This document shows, piece by piece, positions 1-7,074 of a stretch of DNA of 35,247 bases (position 1 is the first letter of the stretch; the number at the start of each line of letters is the position of its first letter). The notes under the pieces are model-generated. The model was given only the letters and a program-made list of their open reading frames with translations. It searched no databases and was not told the origin of the DNA. Both the position numbers and the translations under genes were made by a program. Source of the DNA: an uncultured bacterium (lineage in GTDB: Bacteria; Myxococcota_A; UBA9042; PHBI01); contig CALHXW010000376.1 of assembly GCA_938040325.1 (NCBI GenBank), forward strand, positions 1 through 35,247. Direction: 5' to 3'.

Positions 1-239
1 GTGAGGCGTGATGCGTGCCGGGTGGGCGTAGGCGTGCTGGGTGAGGCGTAGGCGTGCCGGGTGAGGCGTGATGCGTGCCGGGTGAGGCGTAGGCGCGCCG
101 GGTCAGGCGTAGGCGTGCCGGGTCAGGCGTAGGCGTGCCGGGTGGGCGCAGGCGTGCCGGGTGAGGCGTGATGCGTGCCGGGTGAGGCGTGATGCGTGCC
201 GGGTGGGCGTAGGCGTGCTGGGTGAGGCGTAGGCGTGCC
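1..239. repeat. Degenerate 19-21 bp tandem array
   Basis: About twelve head-to-tail units fill this stretch, of three main types: a 21-base form with GTGAGGCGTGATGCGTG, a 19-base form with GTGGGCGTAGGCGTG and a 20-base form with GTGAGGCGTAGGCGTG. All but the last end in CCGG or CTGG. Unit order is mixed, and a 21-19-20 triplet occurs at both ends, suggesting expansion by slippage of multi-unit blocks. The window starts inside the array, so its true length is unknown. Unit lengths are not multiples of three, so it is not coding. From 240 to 401 I see no gene, tRNA or convincing signal. Confidence 0.9.
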
Positions 240-401
240 CCTACCCCCCAAACACTTGCGAGCACGCCAGCGGCATCATCCCCACGGCGCTATCACTCAT
301 CTGTAGCAGCGGCCGGCAGGACGGCGAGCACGGCGTGTTTTGCTCCCGTTCCCCCGCGCGCCCTCACGCCCACACTCCCTCTCGCGTACGCGTCCGCCCT
401 C

Positions 402-1190
402 TCAGACAGACCGCAGCGCATAGGACGCCCAGCGCGGCGCCAGGTGGTCGAGCTCCCGACTGACAAATGCGACGACCCGGGCGAGGGTCGGCGCAGGACT
501 TGGCAGCTCGACCGACTTTGACAGGGCCCACCCCGATGGTCTCGAGACAAGCGCGTAGCCCCTGTCGGCACTCTCGGCGTCTTCGTTGACGGGTCCGCCG
601 CCAGGGCCTTCCAGCGCAACTGTGAGGTGACACGCGCTCAGCTCGACCACCAGCCGTGCTCTATCGGCGAAGCCAGAGGGCGCACCCGGTCCTTCGCCCC
701 AAGCGAGCCGAATCGCGTCGATGACCCCGTCAGAGCTGTCTTCTAGACGCCAGGGCGACGTGCGGTGCGCTTCCTCTGGGTGGAGACGAAGTCGGCCTCG
801 GCTGGCCTGTGTGAGCTTCGTCAAGACCCCATCGTTGAGCGATAGGAGCGCGTCTCTCAGGGTCAGACGCGCCATGTTTTGGCTGGCCTCCGTCGCGCCA
901 TGCGCAAGGGCCGCGAGAGCCTCGGCGGTGACCCACGGCTGAGCGTCCGGACCGGCGGGCGGCAGCGCGTCGGACGCGGGTCCAGGCCGCAGCTCGGTGG
1001 GTGGTGGCTGCTCAATAACGGCCAGTGGGTCGGCCCGCAGACCTGCCAACCACGAGTCAACGGCCGGCTGCTGGAAGCGAACCTTGCCGGCGATCGAAAC
1101 GCGCGGCATGTCGGTCTCGTCGACCAGACGAGCGGCGATGGCTTCAGTGATGCGCAAGTAGCTTGCGAGCTCGGGCAGCGTCATGACCAT
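402..1190 (-). CDS. Excisionase-like HTH protein with unassigned C-terminal region
   Basis: The predicted protein is 262 residues. Residues 1-55 resemble the MerR/excisionase-type helix-turn-helix (HTH_17): a TLPELASYLRI helix, a recognition-helix-like stretch, then a KVRFQQPAVDSWL wing/third-helix pattern, as in short DNA-binding domains that read a site and position a partner. The remaining 200 residues match no family I recognise; they are Ala/Pro-rich with a final hydrophobic/amphipathic stretch (ARVVAFVSRELDHLAP). There is no signal peptide, so it is probably cytoplasmic. The ATG at 1190 is chosen because GGAG lies nine bases upstream; a GTG at 1196 and an ATG at 1184 are alternatives. 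It stands alone, with 175 bases between it and the next minus-strand gene's stop. Transcriptional regulation is an inference from the HTH only. Confidence 0.7.
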   Translation of the reverse strand: MVMTLPELASYLRITEAIAARLVDETDMPRVSIAGKVRFQQPAVDSWLAGLRADPLAVIEQPPPTELRPGPASDALPPAGPDAQPWVTAEALAALAHGATEASQNMARLTLRDALLSLNDGVLTKLTQASRGRLRLHPEEAHRTSPWRLEDSSDGVIDAIRLAWGEGPGAPSGFADRARLVVELSACHLTVALEGPGGGPVNEDAESADRGYALVSRPSGWALSKSVELPSPAPTLARVVAFVSRELDHLAPRWASYALRSV

Positions 1191-1305
1191 GAGCACGGTC
1201 TCCAGCGTTGTGTGTGGCTGAGCCTAGCAGGCAGCGAGAGTTTTCGAAATCGCGTCCCCGCGACGCGACGACCACCGACGGCCGGCGATGCCCCAAACGA
1301 GAAAT

Positions 1306-1333
1306 GGCGGAGTCGACCGTGGTCGACCCCGCC
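1306..1333 (-). terminator. Probable intrinsic terminator of the WXXGXW-repeat gene
   Basis: GGCGG-A-GTCGAC, loop CGTG, GTCGAC-C-CCGCC forms an 11-pair stem with one internal mismatch, 32 bases past the stop codon at 1366. On the minus strand it is followed by a modest T-rich tract (ATTTCTCGTTT). The stem is strong but the tract is interrupted. Confidence 0.5.
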
Positions 1334-1365
1334 ACCCTTGTGGAAGGTCAGGAGGGAGCCTGTCT

Positions 1366-2895
1366 CTAGCGCCGCGAGCGGCTTCGGCTGCTGCGGCTGC
1401 GCGTCGACTTCACGCGCGTCGTCGTGGCCTTCGAGCGGACGCTGCGCGACCGGTTGGTGTTGTTGCTGCGCACGTTCTTGCGGCTGCGAGTCGTCGTCTT
1501 GCGCTGGCGAGTCGTCGTTCCGCGGTTGCTCTTGCGAACCTTGGTGGTCTTGCGCGTCTCAACTCGCACCTGACCTCGGGGGCTCTTGTACACCGAGCGG
1601 TTCTTCTCACGCTTGACCTCGTAGCGCGGCGTACGTCCGCCCTGGCGGCTGCGTCGCTCGACGCGCTTGCCGCTTCCGGCTCGGGCGCTGTTGCGCCGCG
1701 TGTTGGGACGCTGCGCGGTGCCTCGCTGGCTCGAGCCCCGGTTCGGGGTCGCTGCCGAGCGGCTGTTGCCGCGACGTCCGCTGCGAGCGCCAGCGTTGCG
1801 GGGCTTGGGCTTGTTGCCCGCACCGTGCCCGCCGTTGTTGCCGTGACCGGCGTTACCAGCGTGGTTGCCGTGGCCGCCGCGGCGGTTCGGGCCGTTCGCC
1901 GAGCCGATGGGTGCGGGGTTGTTGGCGCTGGAACCATGGGGCGACGCATGGGTCGTCTTGTGGTTGCGGTGGTGCACGACGTGGCGCACTCGACGGTGGC
2001 GGTGCTTGTAGCCGTGACCGTGACGGTGGTGGTAGTTGGCGTAGCGCCGCACGCGGTGGTGACGGCTGTAGCGCCAGCTACCTCGGCTCCAGTGAGCGGC
2101 GACCCAGCGTCCGTAGTGCCAGTGACCCGGGACCCAGCTGTAGCCGCTGCGGTAGGCAGGGCGCCAGAAGCCGATGCTCCAGAGGCCGCCGTTGACGTAG
2201 CCGGGAACCCAGACGTAGCCGTGACGTGCCGAAGTAGGCGCCCAGTAGCCGCTGTAGTAGTGGCCGTCGGCGTAGTAGCCAGCCGTCCAGTGGTAGCCGC
2301 TGCGGTAATTCATGCGCCAGTGGCCCGGGTTCCAGTAGCCGTTGTGGCCGACGTAGCCAGGCGCCCAGATGTAGCCTGAGCGACGCGACACGGGACGCCA
2401 GTAGCCGGCGATCCAGCCGTCGTCGCCGTAGTAGCCGAGCGACCACGTGAAGCCTGCGCGACGCGCTTTGCGCCAGTGGCCGCGGGTCCAGCGTCCATCC
2501 GCTGCGCGGTAGCCGCGAACCCAGACGTGGCCGGAGACGTTGCGCACGGGGCGCCAGTAGCCTGCGACCGCGTAGCCGCTGGAGTCGAGGTGCGGAGCAA
2601 CCCAGACAAACCCCTTGCGGGTGTGGCGGCGACGGTAGCCTTCGATCCAGTAGCCGTCGGCGTTGTAGTGGCCGTCGACCTCTACGTAGTCGTGGTCGTC
2701 GTAGTCGTCGGCGTCCTCGTAGTAGACGTCGTCGTCTTCGTACTCGCCGTCGTCTTCGTACTCGCCGTCGTCTTCATACTCATAGCCGTCGTCGATCGGC
2801 GGCGGTCCCGCATGAGCGGTCGTGAACGAGCCGAAGGCCAAGGCGAGTGCGCCTGCCGTCAACCATGTCCAATGTCGTGTTCCTAGCTTCTTCAA
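1366..2895 (-). CDS. Secreted WXXGXW-repeat protein with acidic head and basic tail
   Basis: The 509-residue product has a signal peptide (KK n-region, hydrophobic core, AHA|G cleavage near residue 29). Three segments follow. Residues 34-78 are very acidic, with EYEDDG repeated in tandem. Residues 78-285 are about nine aromatic-rich repeats of the form GYW.P....GY.WVPG., matching the WXXGXW (YXWV) repeat family of secreted or periplasmic proteins. Residues 290-509 are Arg/Ser/Lys/Asn-rich and look disordered (RSRSVRSK and RSRSSRSRSRR near the end). The start is TTG: a consensus AAGGAGGT lies four bases upstream and the signal peptide begins there. The repeats suggest a stacked beta structure. 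The acidic head and basic tail could bind polyanions or self-associate, but no function is established. It is monocistronic, with a probable terminator downstream. Confidence 0.85.
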   Translation of the reverse strand: MKKLGTRHWTWLTAGALALAFGSFTTAHAGPPPIDDGYEYEDDGEYEDDGEYEDDDVYYEDADDYDDHDYVEVDGHYNADGYWIEGYRRRHTRKGFVWVAPHLDSSGYAVAGYWRPVRNVSGHVWVRGYRAADGRWTRGHWRKARRAGFTWSLGYYGDDGWIAGYWRPVSRRSGYIWAPGYVGHNGYWNPGHWRMNYRSGYHWTAGYYADGHYYSGYWAPTSARHGYVWVPGYVNGGLWSIGFWRPAYRSGYSWVPGHWHYGRWVAAHWSRGSWRYSRHHRVRRYANYHHRHGHGYKHRHRRVRHVVHHRNHKTTHASPHGSSANNPAPIGSANGPNRRGGHGNHAGNAGHGNNGGHGAGNKPKPRNAGARSGRRGNSRSAATPNRGSSQRGTAQRPNTRRNSARAGSGKRVERRSRQGGRTPRYEVKREKNRSVYKSPRGQVRVETRKTTKVRKSNRGTTTRQRKTTTRSRKNVRSNNTNRSRSVRSKATTTRVKSTRSRSSRSRSRR

Positions 2896-2899
2896 GGGG

Positions 2900-2907
2900 A
2901 CCTCCTT
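2900..2907 (-). promoter_or_regulatory. Consensus ribosome binding site deciding a TTG start
   Basis: Reading the minus strand, AAGGAGGT is followed by CCCC and then TTG AAG AAG. It is the only full-consensus Shine-Dalgarno among the genes here and fixes the start of the WXXGXW-repeat protein on a rare TTG codon. Confidence 0.85.
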
Positions 2908-3146
2908 CCGTTGGCCTGTCCACGCTTCACTGACGACCCGGCTCCTGATTTATTCGCACGTTTTCGTCGGAAACTCACGGAGCCTGAACCGCCGGTCAAG
3001 CCTGATCACGACGGATCGGCCTGCCACGCCGATCCATGACCCGGTTTGCACTGGCTCGACCGTCGTCACACCCTTGTGATCGTCGACCAAGCCTTGCCGG
3101 TCGTGACGGCAGCAGGATGCTTCCGGGGCAACCAGCACTCAGGATG
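2908..3146. other. Gene-free upstream region of the WXXGXW-repeat gene
   Basis: No open frame with a ribosome site or protein-like composition is visible. It should contain the promoter of the minus-strand gene starting at 2895, but I could not identify -35/-10 hexamers with confidence. Confidence 0.5.
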
Positions 3147-3247
3147 TAGCCCCAAAACAAGCGCTCTCTCCGGCTGCGACTTCCGCGATGCACTCGCGCG
3201 CACCGTCGGTGCGTAGGTCGGACGCCGCAAGCGCTTGTTTGAGGGTA
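3147..3247. mobile_element. Small element with 19-nt inverted termini, copy A
   Basis: The left terminus TAGCCCCAAAACAAGCGCT (3147-3165) is matched in inverted orientation by AGCGCTTGTTTGAGGGTA (3230-3247). The interior has a small hairpin (GCGCACC/GGTGCG near 3199-3213). There is no coding capacity. About 100 bp with terminal inverted repeats fits a MITE- or REP-like element, but no target-site duplication is evident. It touches copy B, sharing or abutting the TA at 3246-3247. Confidence 0.6.
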
Positions 3248-3424
3248 GTCCCAAAACAAGCGCTCGTTTCGAGCGAGGCGAACGAGGTGTGCATCACAGC
3301 GGCGTCGGGCGGACGCCGGCGATGCGTGCATCGTCGAGTCCGAGTGAGCGAAGCGAACGTACGGACGTCGCTGGCGAGGGCATCGCCAAAGCCGCAGCCG
3401 GAAAGAGCGCTTGTTTTGGGGCTA
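3246..3424. mobile_element. Small element with 19-nt inverted termini, copy B
   Basis: The left terminus TAGTCCCAAAACAAGCGCT (3246-3264) is inverted at the right end as AGCGCTTGTTTTGGGGCTA (3406-3424). The interior has a nested hairpin (CGGCGTC/GACGCCG inside GCATC/GATGC). The 50 bases 3147-3196 of copy A also pair well with 3375-3424 of copy B, so A plus B together form a larger imperfect palindrome. The right end includes the TAG stop codon (CTA on plus, 3422-3424) of the cytochrome lipoprotein. It is probably non-autonomous, with no transposase nearby. Confidence 0.6.
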
Positions 3425-3823
3425 GTCGCAGGTCCCTTCAACAAACGTCTCTGTCGCGCCTTCATCCACCCACTGCGAGACAATGGCGAGCTCGGCCGGC
3501 GTGAGGCAACCGTCACCGGGAGGCATGCTGCAGTTGGCGAGCCTTGCGATGAGCAGGCTGCCGCTAGCGTCGCAGCTCTCCACACTTGGACCGTTGTTGC
3601 CCCCGGCCGCCACGGCCGCTGCTGACGAGAGGTCGAGCCCGGCGGTTCCGCCATGGCACCCGTTGCAGCCGTAGGTCTGAAAGATCGGCACGACGCTTGT
3701 CGCAAAGTCGATCTGGGTCGTGGAGCTGTCGACATCGACGCTGACCAGCCAAGGGTCACCCACTTCGGTGCAGCCGGTACCGAGGAAGACAACGGTGATC
3801 AGTCCAAGCATTGCTCGCGTCAT
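3422..3823 (-). CDS. Mono-haem c-type cytochrome lipoprotein
   Basis: The 133-residue product begins with a short signal peptide ending in a lipobox (LGTGC, lipid Cys 18). The haem-binding CNGCH is at 53-57, preceded by the PIFQTYGC context typical of small cytochrome c domains in exported proteins. SMPPG at 99-103 supplies a likely distal Met ligand (M100), followed by the usual LTPAELAIVSQWVDEGA helix. Three more cysteines (84, 98, 106) could form a disulfide. Its predicted role is periplasmic or outer-leaflet electron transfer; partner unknown. The ATG at 3823 is preferred over a TTG at 3829 because it gives a normal n-region (MTR), although no strong ribosome site precedes either. The stop codon lies within the terminal repeat of the element on its 3' side. 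Confidence 0.85.
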   Translation of the reverse strand: MTRAMLGLITVVFLGTGCTEVGDPWLVSVDVDSSTTQIDFATSVVPIFQTYGCNGCHGGTAGLDLSSAAAVAAGGNNGPSVESCDASGSLLIARLANCSMPPGDGCLTPAELAIVSQWVDEGATETFVEGTCD

Positions 3824-4038
3824 GCTCAAGAGACTACCCAGCGCCTACGCAACGCGCAATCACCAGGGCGCGGTGGCGGAGCCCCAAAGCGCGCTGGCCA
3901 TCTCGCGGCGTCCGGCAGGGACGCGGCGACAGCACCGATCAGGTCAGATGCACGCGCGTTGCTGCGGAGTCACGTCGGCCACCGTCGTCGCGCCTCGGTC
4001 ATGTACCCCGATCAACTCCGACGTCGCGCCTTGGCAGC

Positions 4039-4788
4039 TTAGCGAAACAGGTGCCTGCCGCCATCGACATGCACAATGGTTCCGGTGATGAAGCTCGAGC
4101 AAGTCGCCAAGAACACGACCGCTTCGCCCACGTCTTCCGGGCTCCCTTCCCGTCCGACCGGCGTGCGGGCGAGCTCGTCAGCGCGCTCACTAGCGGTAAA
4201 GCCGGGCGGCAGCGCGACGGGTCCCGGCACGATGGCGTGAACCTGCGTGTGGGGCGCAAGCTCTGCCGCCAAGCCGCGCGTGAGGTTGAGCAGTGCGGCC
4301 TTGGTCATGCTGTGGATGAGGTGGCCGGGGATCGGCTGCTCGGCCCCGAGATCGGCGATCTGTATGATGCGCCCTCGCCCGTCGCGCGCGAGGTCCGTTG
4401 CCGCATGCTTGGCGAGCAGCAGCGGCGCCCTCGCGTTCAGCGCCATCTGCGCGTCGAAGCTGGCGGCGGTGACGTCTCTAAGGGTGTCGGAGTCGAAGCT
4501 GGCAGCGGAGTTCACCAGCACGTCAAGCGGCCCGAGTGCTTGTGCAGACGCGATCACCTGAGCGGGTGCGTCGGCGGCACGGAGATCGCACTGTATCGCG
4601 AGTGCACGACGCCCACGCGCCTCGATGGCGGCGGAGGTCGCGGCAGACGCTGCCGTGCTCTGGTAGTACGTGAACGCGACGTCAAAGCCGGCGTCGGCCA
4701 GCGCGATGGCGATGCCGCGGCCGACGCGCACAGCGCCGCCTGTGACCAAGGCGATACCACGAGCGGGCATTGCATCCGCAGCCCTCAT
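4039..4788 (-). CDS. SDR family oxidoreductase, pteridine-reductase (PTR1/FolM)-like, Tyr replaced by His
   Basis: The 249-residue protein has the Rossmann SDR layout: the TGGAVRVG dinucleotide loop at 16-23, NSAASF in place of NNAG, a catalytic-site segment around 140-165, and a C-terminal TGTIVHVDGG typical of the fold. The TGGAxRxG loop and an Asp (D146) at the usual Ser position resemble PTR1/FolM-type pteridine reductases, where Asp, Tyr and Lys are catalytic. Here the YxxxK motif reads HSMTK (H159, K163); the codon is plainly CAC. Activity may be altered or lost, or a lineage-specific variant may be at work. The ATG overlaps the stop of the upstream lipoprotein as ATGA, implying translational coupling; Met7 is an alternative start. 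The substrate is not determinable here, and dihydropteridine reduction is only a family-based suggestion. Confidence 0.85.
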   Translation of the reverse strand: MRAADAMPARGIALVTGGAVRVGRGIAIALADAGFDVAFTYYQSTAASAATSAAIEARGRRALAIQCDLRAADAPAQVIASAQALGPLDVLVNSAASFDSDTLRDVTAASFDAQMALNARAPLLLAKHAATDLARDGRGRIIQIADLGAEQPIPGHLIHSMTKAALLNLTRGLAAELAPHTQVHAIVPGPVALPPGFTASERADELARTPVGREGSPEDVGEAVVFLATCSSFITGTIVHVDGGRHLFR

Positions 4789-5876
4789 GGCCGGCAGTCG
4801 ATCCGCGTGACAGGCGACTGGTCGCCCAAGATCCCCTGGACGTCACCGAACGACCAGAGCCCTGACTCGGTCGCAAGCAATGCCTCTTGGTTGCCGGCAC
4901 CGACCAGAGCGAAGGGCACGACAGTCTCATCGGTGTCGACCCACCAAATCCGGGACGGCGAGAACACGTTGCCAGCTACGAAGAGCCGGTAGGGAGCGAC
5001 GGGCTCAAAGGTGCAGCCGGAGAGCTGGTCGTTGGGTGCGACGTCGATGAGACGCGAGGAGTCGACCTCGTAGCCGGCGCCGTCTGCCCGCTCGACGAGG
5101 CACGCGAGCTGCCCGTAGGCCTTGGACGCCAGGTAGCCGGAGCACTCGCCCGCCACGGGCGCGGGATGAAGGCACAGTCCCTCGTAGTTGGGGCCACAGT
5201 TGACCAGCTGAGCATCGCACGCCCACGGCGACTCAAGGCTCGCCACTGCGATCGGACCACCAACGAGGGAGAAGCTCGTGTCTGTTGAGCTTGGCTGCCA
5301 GACCCGCAGCCAGCCCGCAGACGTGATTCCCCACACGCGCCCGTCTGGAGCCACCGACAGCCCCTCGACGTCGTCACCGGCACCGGTGCCCAAGGGCAGC
5401 TCGGTCGGCACGGTGGTCTCTGTTGCCATATCGAAGATGACCGCGACGCCGTTGTTGCCAGAGTCAGACACCACGAGTGCGCGCGTGGGGTCGAGCAGCG
5501 CTGCGCCGCTCGCCTCAGGCAGGGGGATCGAGTCTTCGAGCGCGACGGCGGTGCATGCATCGATGGACCACGGCCCCCCGTCGTCGACATCGTCGACAGC
5601 ATCCGTCGGCGTCGTGTCAGCGGCGATATCGGACGGAGCACTTGTGTCGGCTGGGTTGGCGGTGTCGCCGACCTCGGCGGTGTCTGTCGCGGATTCTGTG
5701 TCGACCGAGGCGTCGTCTGCGGCCACGTCGCGGGTGTCGTTGGCCGAGGTGTTCGTGTCGACCCCGTCATTGGCTGGCGGCTCGCCGCTGGTCGAGCATC
5801 CCGCGCTGCAAGCCGCCACAAGCAGGCCGGCCAGCCAGGCTCTCACAGGACCGATCGAGGGCTTCAAAGACTGCAC
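4785..5876 (-). CDS. Lipoprotein with beta-propeller-like domain
   Basis: The 363-residue product starts at GTG 5876, chosen because AGGAG lies six bases upstream. An upstream in-frame TTG at 5948 would sit inside a terminator hairpin. The signal peptide ends LLVAAC/SAGC, so the lipid Cys is probably residue 23 (27 possible). Residues 28-100 are a Thr/Asp/Ala/Ser-rich low-complexity linker (VDTNTSAND..., DTAEVGDTANPADTS). Residues 105-363 have short beta-rich repeats with propeller-like phrases (ALVVSDSGNNGVAVIFD, VEGLSVAPDGRVWGIT, NQEALLATESGLWSF) and several cysteines. A strand pattern like SMP-30/phytase-type propellers is suggested, not demonstrated. It should be lipid-anchored and exposed through its linker. 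The last codons overlap the SDR start, so the pair is cotranscribed. Confidence 0.75.
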   Translation of the reverse strand: MQSLKPSIGPVRAWLAGLLVAACSAGCSTSGEPPANDGVDTNTSANDTRDVAADDASVDTESATDTAEVGDTANPADTSAPSDIAADTTPTDAVDDVDDGGPWSIDACTAVALEDSIPLPEASGAALLDPTRALVVSDSGNNGVAVIFDMATETTVPTELPLGTGAGDDVEGLSVAPDGRVWGITSAGWLRVWQPSSTDTSFSLVGGPIAVASLESPWACDAQLVNCGPNYEGLCLHPAPVAGECSGYLASKAYGQLACLVERADGAGYEVDSSRLIDVAPNDQLSGCTFEPVAPYRLFVAGNVFSPSRIWWVDTDETVVPFALVGAGNQEALLATESGLWSFGDVQGILGDQSPVTRIDCRP

Positions 5877-5949
5877 GCGTTGCTCCTGAGGAAGGGTTCG
5901 CGGCCCGCTCGAGCAGCGTTGGCTGGGTCGGTCTGTCGACAATAACAAA

Positions 5950-5975
5950 CGCCCCTCGTCGTTAAACGAGGGGCG
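5950..5975 (-). terminator. Intrinsic terminator of the DUF4920 lipoprotein gene
   Basis: CGCCCCTCGT and ACGAGGGGCG form a perfect 10-pair stem with a 6-base loop. On the minus strand this is followed by TTTGTTATTGT. It lies 24 bases beyond the stop at 5999. Confidence 0.85.
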
Positions 5976-5998
5976 CCTGCTGGACGAGCCACTGTCGA

Positions 5999-6754
5999 TT
6001 AGGAGTCGAAGCGAATGGCGTTGGCGGTCAGGAGGTACTCTTTTTTGACGCCGGTGACCTTGTTCGGGTCGTCGCCGCCGTCCTCGGCGAGGTGCTTAGC
6101 TTGCTTCTCGGTGAAGGTCTTCACCTTGAGCGTGCCCTCAACAACAGCGTCGATGCCGGACTTGGTGTCGACCGGCACGAAGAACGAGTAGCCCTTCATG
6201 ACGACGCGGGCCTCGGTCTCGCCATCCTGGACGACCATCCAGCAGCCCTTCTTCTTGCAGACCTTCTTGACCTTGCCGCTGACCTGGAGCAGCTCGCTCG
6301 GCTCGCCCTTGGCGGTCGTGACGACCTTTCCGAGAGGCGTCGAGTCTTTGAGCGTGAAGGTCGAGCCGAAGTGGGTCTTGGGCGCCTTGTCGGCTGCGGC
6401 GAGGTTGTTCGCCGATCCGCAAGAGACGTAGTCGTCGCCGGCCGCGAGCTTCGCAGCCTTTCCGGGGCAGTCGGCGCCGCAGCTCGGCGCGTCGTCAGCA
6501 GCAGCCTTGGCGGTGGTCACGGTGGCGGCGCTCGCACCAGCCTTGGCGGTTGCAACAGCGGCACCGGCCTTGGCCGTCGCTGCGGCGGCGCCAGCCTTGG
6601 CGGTCGCGGCCGCTTCACCGGCCTTCACGGCGGGTGCAGCGGTGTTGGCACCAGACGCGACAGCAACCTTCTCAGGGCCAGCAGCCTTGTCCTTGTCACA
6701 AGCAAAGAGCAGCGCGGCGCTGGCGAGGGCGATAAGTGAGAGTCGGCGTGTCAT
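5999..6754 (-). CDS. DUF4920 domain lipoprotein
   Basis: The 251-residue product begins MTRRLSL with a lipobox ending LLFAC (lipid Cys 19). GGAGG lies seven bases before the ATG. Residues 40-85 are an Ala/Lys linker of near-identical AKAGAAAAT blocks. A short Cys-containing stretch follows (SCGADCPGK, near 91-99). The C-terminal domain, roughly 130-251, matches DUF4920: a GKVKKVCKKKGCWMVVQDGETEARVVMKG core with the paired cysteines, then VPVDTKSGIDAVVEGTL and a final YLLTANAIRF strand, an OB-like beta fold in this family. It is probably periplasmic and lipid-anchored; the CxxxGCW pair may be redox-active or bind metal, but no activity is established. It is monocistronic with its own terminator. 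Confidence 0.88.
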   Translation of the reverse strand: MTRRLSLIALASAALLFACDKDKAAGPEKVAVASGANTAAPAVKAGEAAATAKAGAAAATAKAGAAVATAKAGASAATVTTAKAAADDAPSCGADCPGKAAKLAAGDDYVSCGSANNLAAADKAPKTHFGSTFTLKDSTPLGKVVTTAKGEPSELLQVSGKVKKVCKKKGCWMVVQDGETEARVVMKGYSFFVPVDTKSGIDAVVEGTLKVKTFTEKQAKHLAEDGGDDPNKVTGVKKEYLLTANAIRFDS

Positions 6755-7074
6755 CGTAGGTCCTCCAAGACTGATACCGGTGACGCAACGCGCGGAGGAT
6801 GCCCACGCCGGTCGGAAGCGTCAACGATGCGGGCAGATCGGCCGCCAAGATCGGCCGTATCGCGCCTGCCGGGTGCGATCTCGAAGAGGCGACCCGCCGC
6901 ATCGCTCGGGGCGACCGGGCGGAAACGACGCCAGCGTGCGGTGCTTTGCCATCACGTCCCGACTCCGCTAGGGTCGTGTGGTCGTCATCAGCCGAGGCGA
7001 CATCAGCCAACCGTTGTCTCGCAAACGAGAGCACCATGCCGTCGACGTCCAGCCACGTCGCAAGAGGTTCAGCC
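6755..7074. other. Intergenic region between divergent genes
   Basis: This 320-base stretch separates the minus-strand DUF4920 gene from the plus-strand tube-protein gene and must hold both promoters. The open frame of the tube gene continues back to 6799, but that extension has no domain-like sequence and the family does not need it. No clear promoter hexamers, RNA gene or repeat seen. Confidence 0.5.

Noticed and set aside
1288-2379. Plus-strand frame of 363 codons opposite the WXXGXW gene
   Set aside because: Val/Ala/Arg shadow; the minus frame has a signal peptide, a consensus ribosome site and recognisable repeats.
5877-5948. TTG start for the propeller-like lipoprotein at 5948
   Set aside because: It lies at the terminator stem region and would put about 24 extra polar residues before the signal peptide; GTG 5876 has AGGAG at proper spacing.
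6799-7074. N-terminal extension of the tail-tube protein to an upstream start
   Set aside because: No domain-like sequence, family length is met from 7075, and AGAGG precedes 7075.
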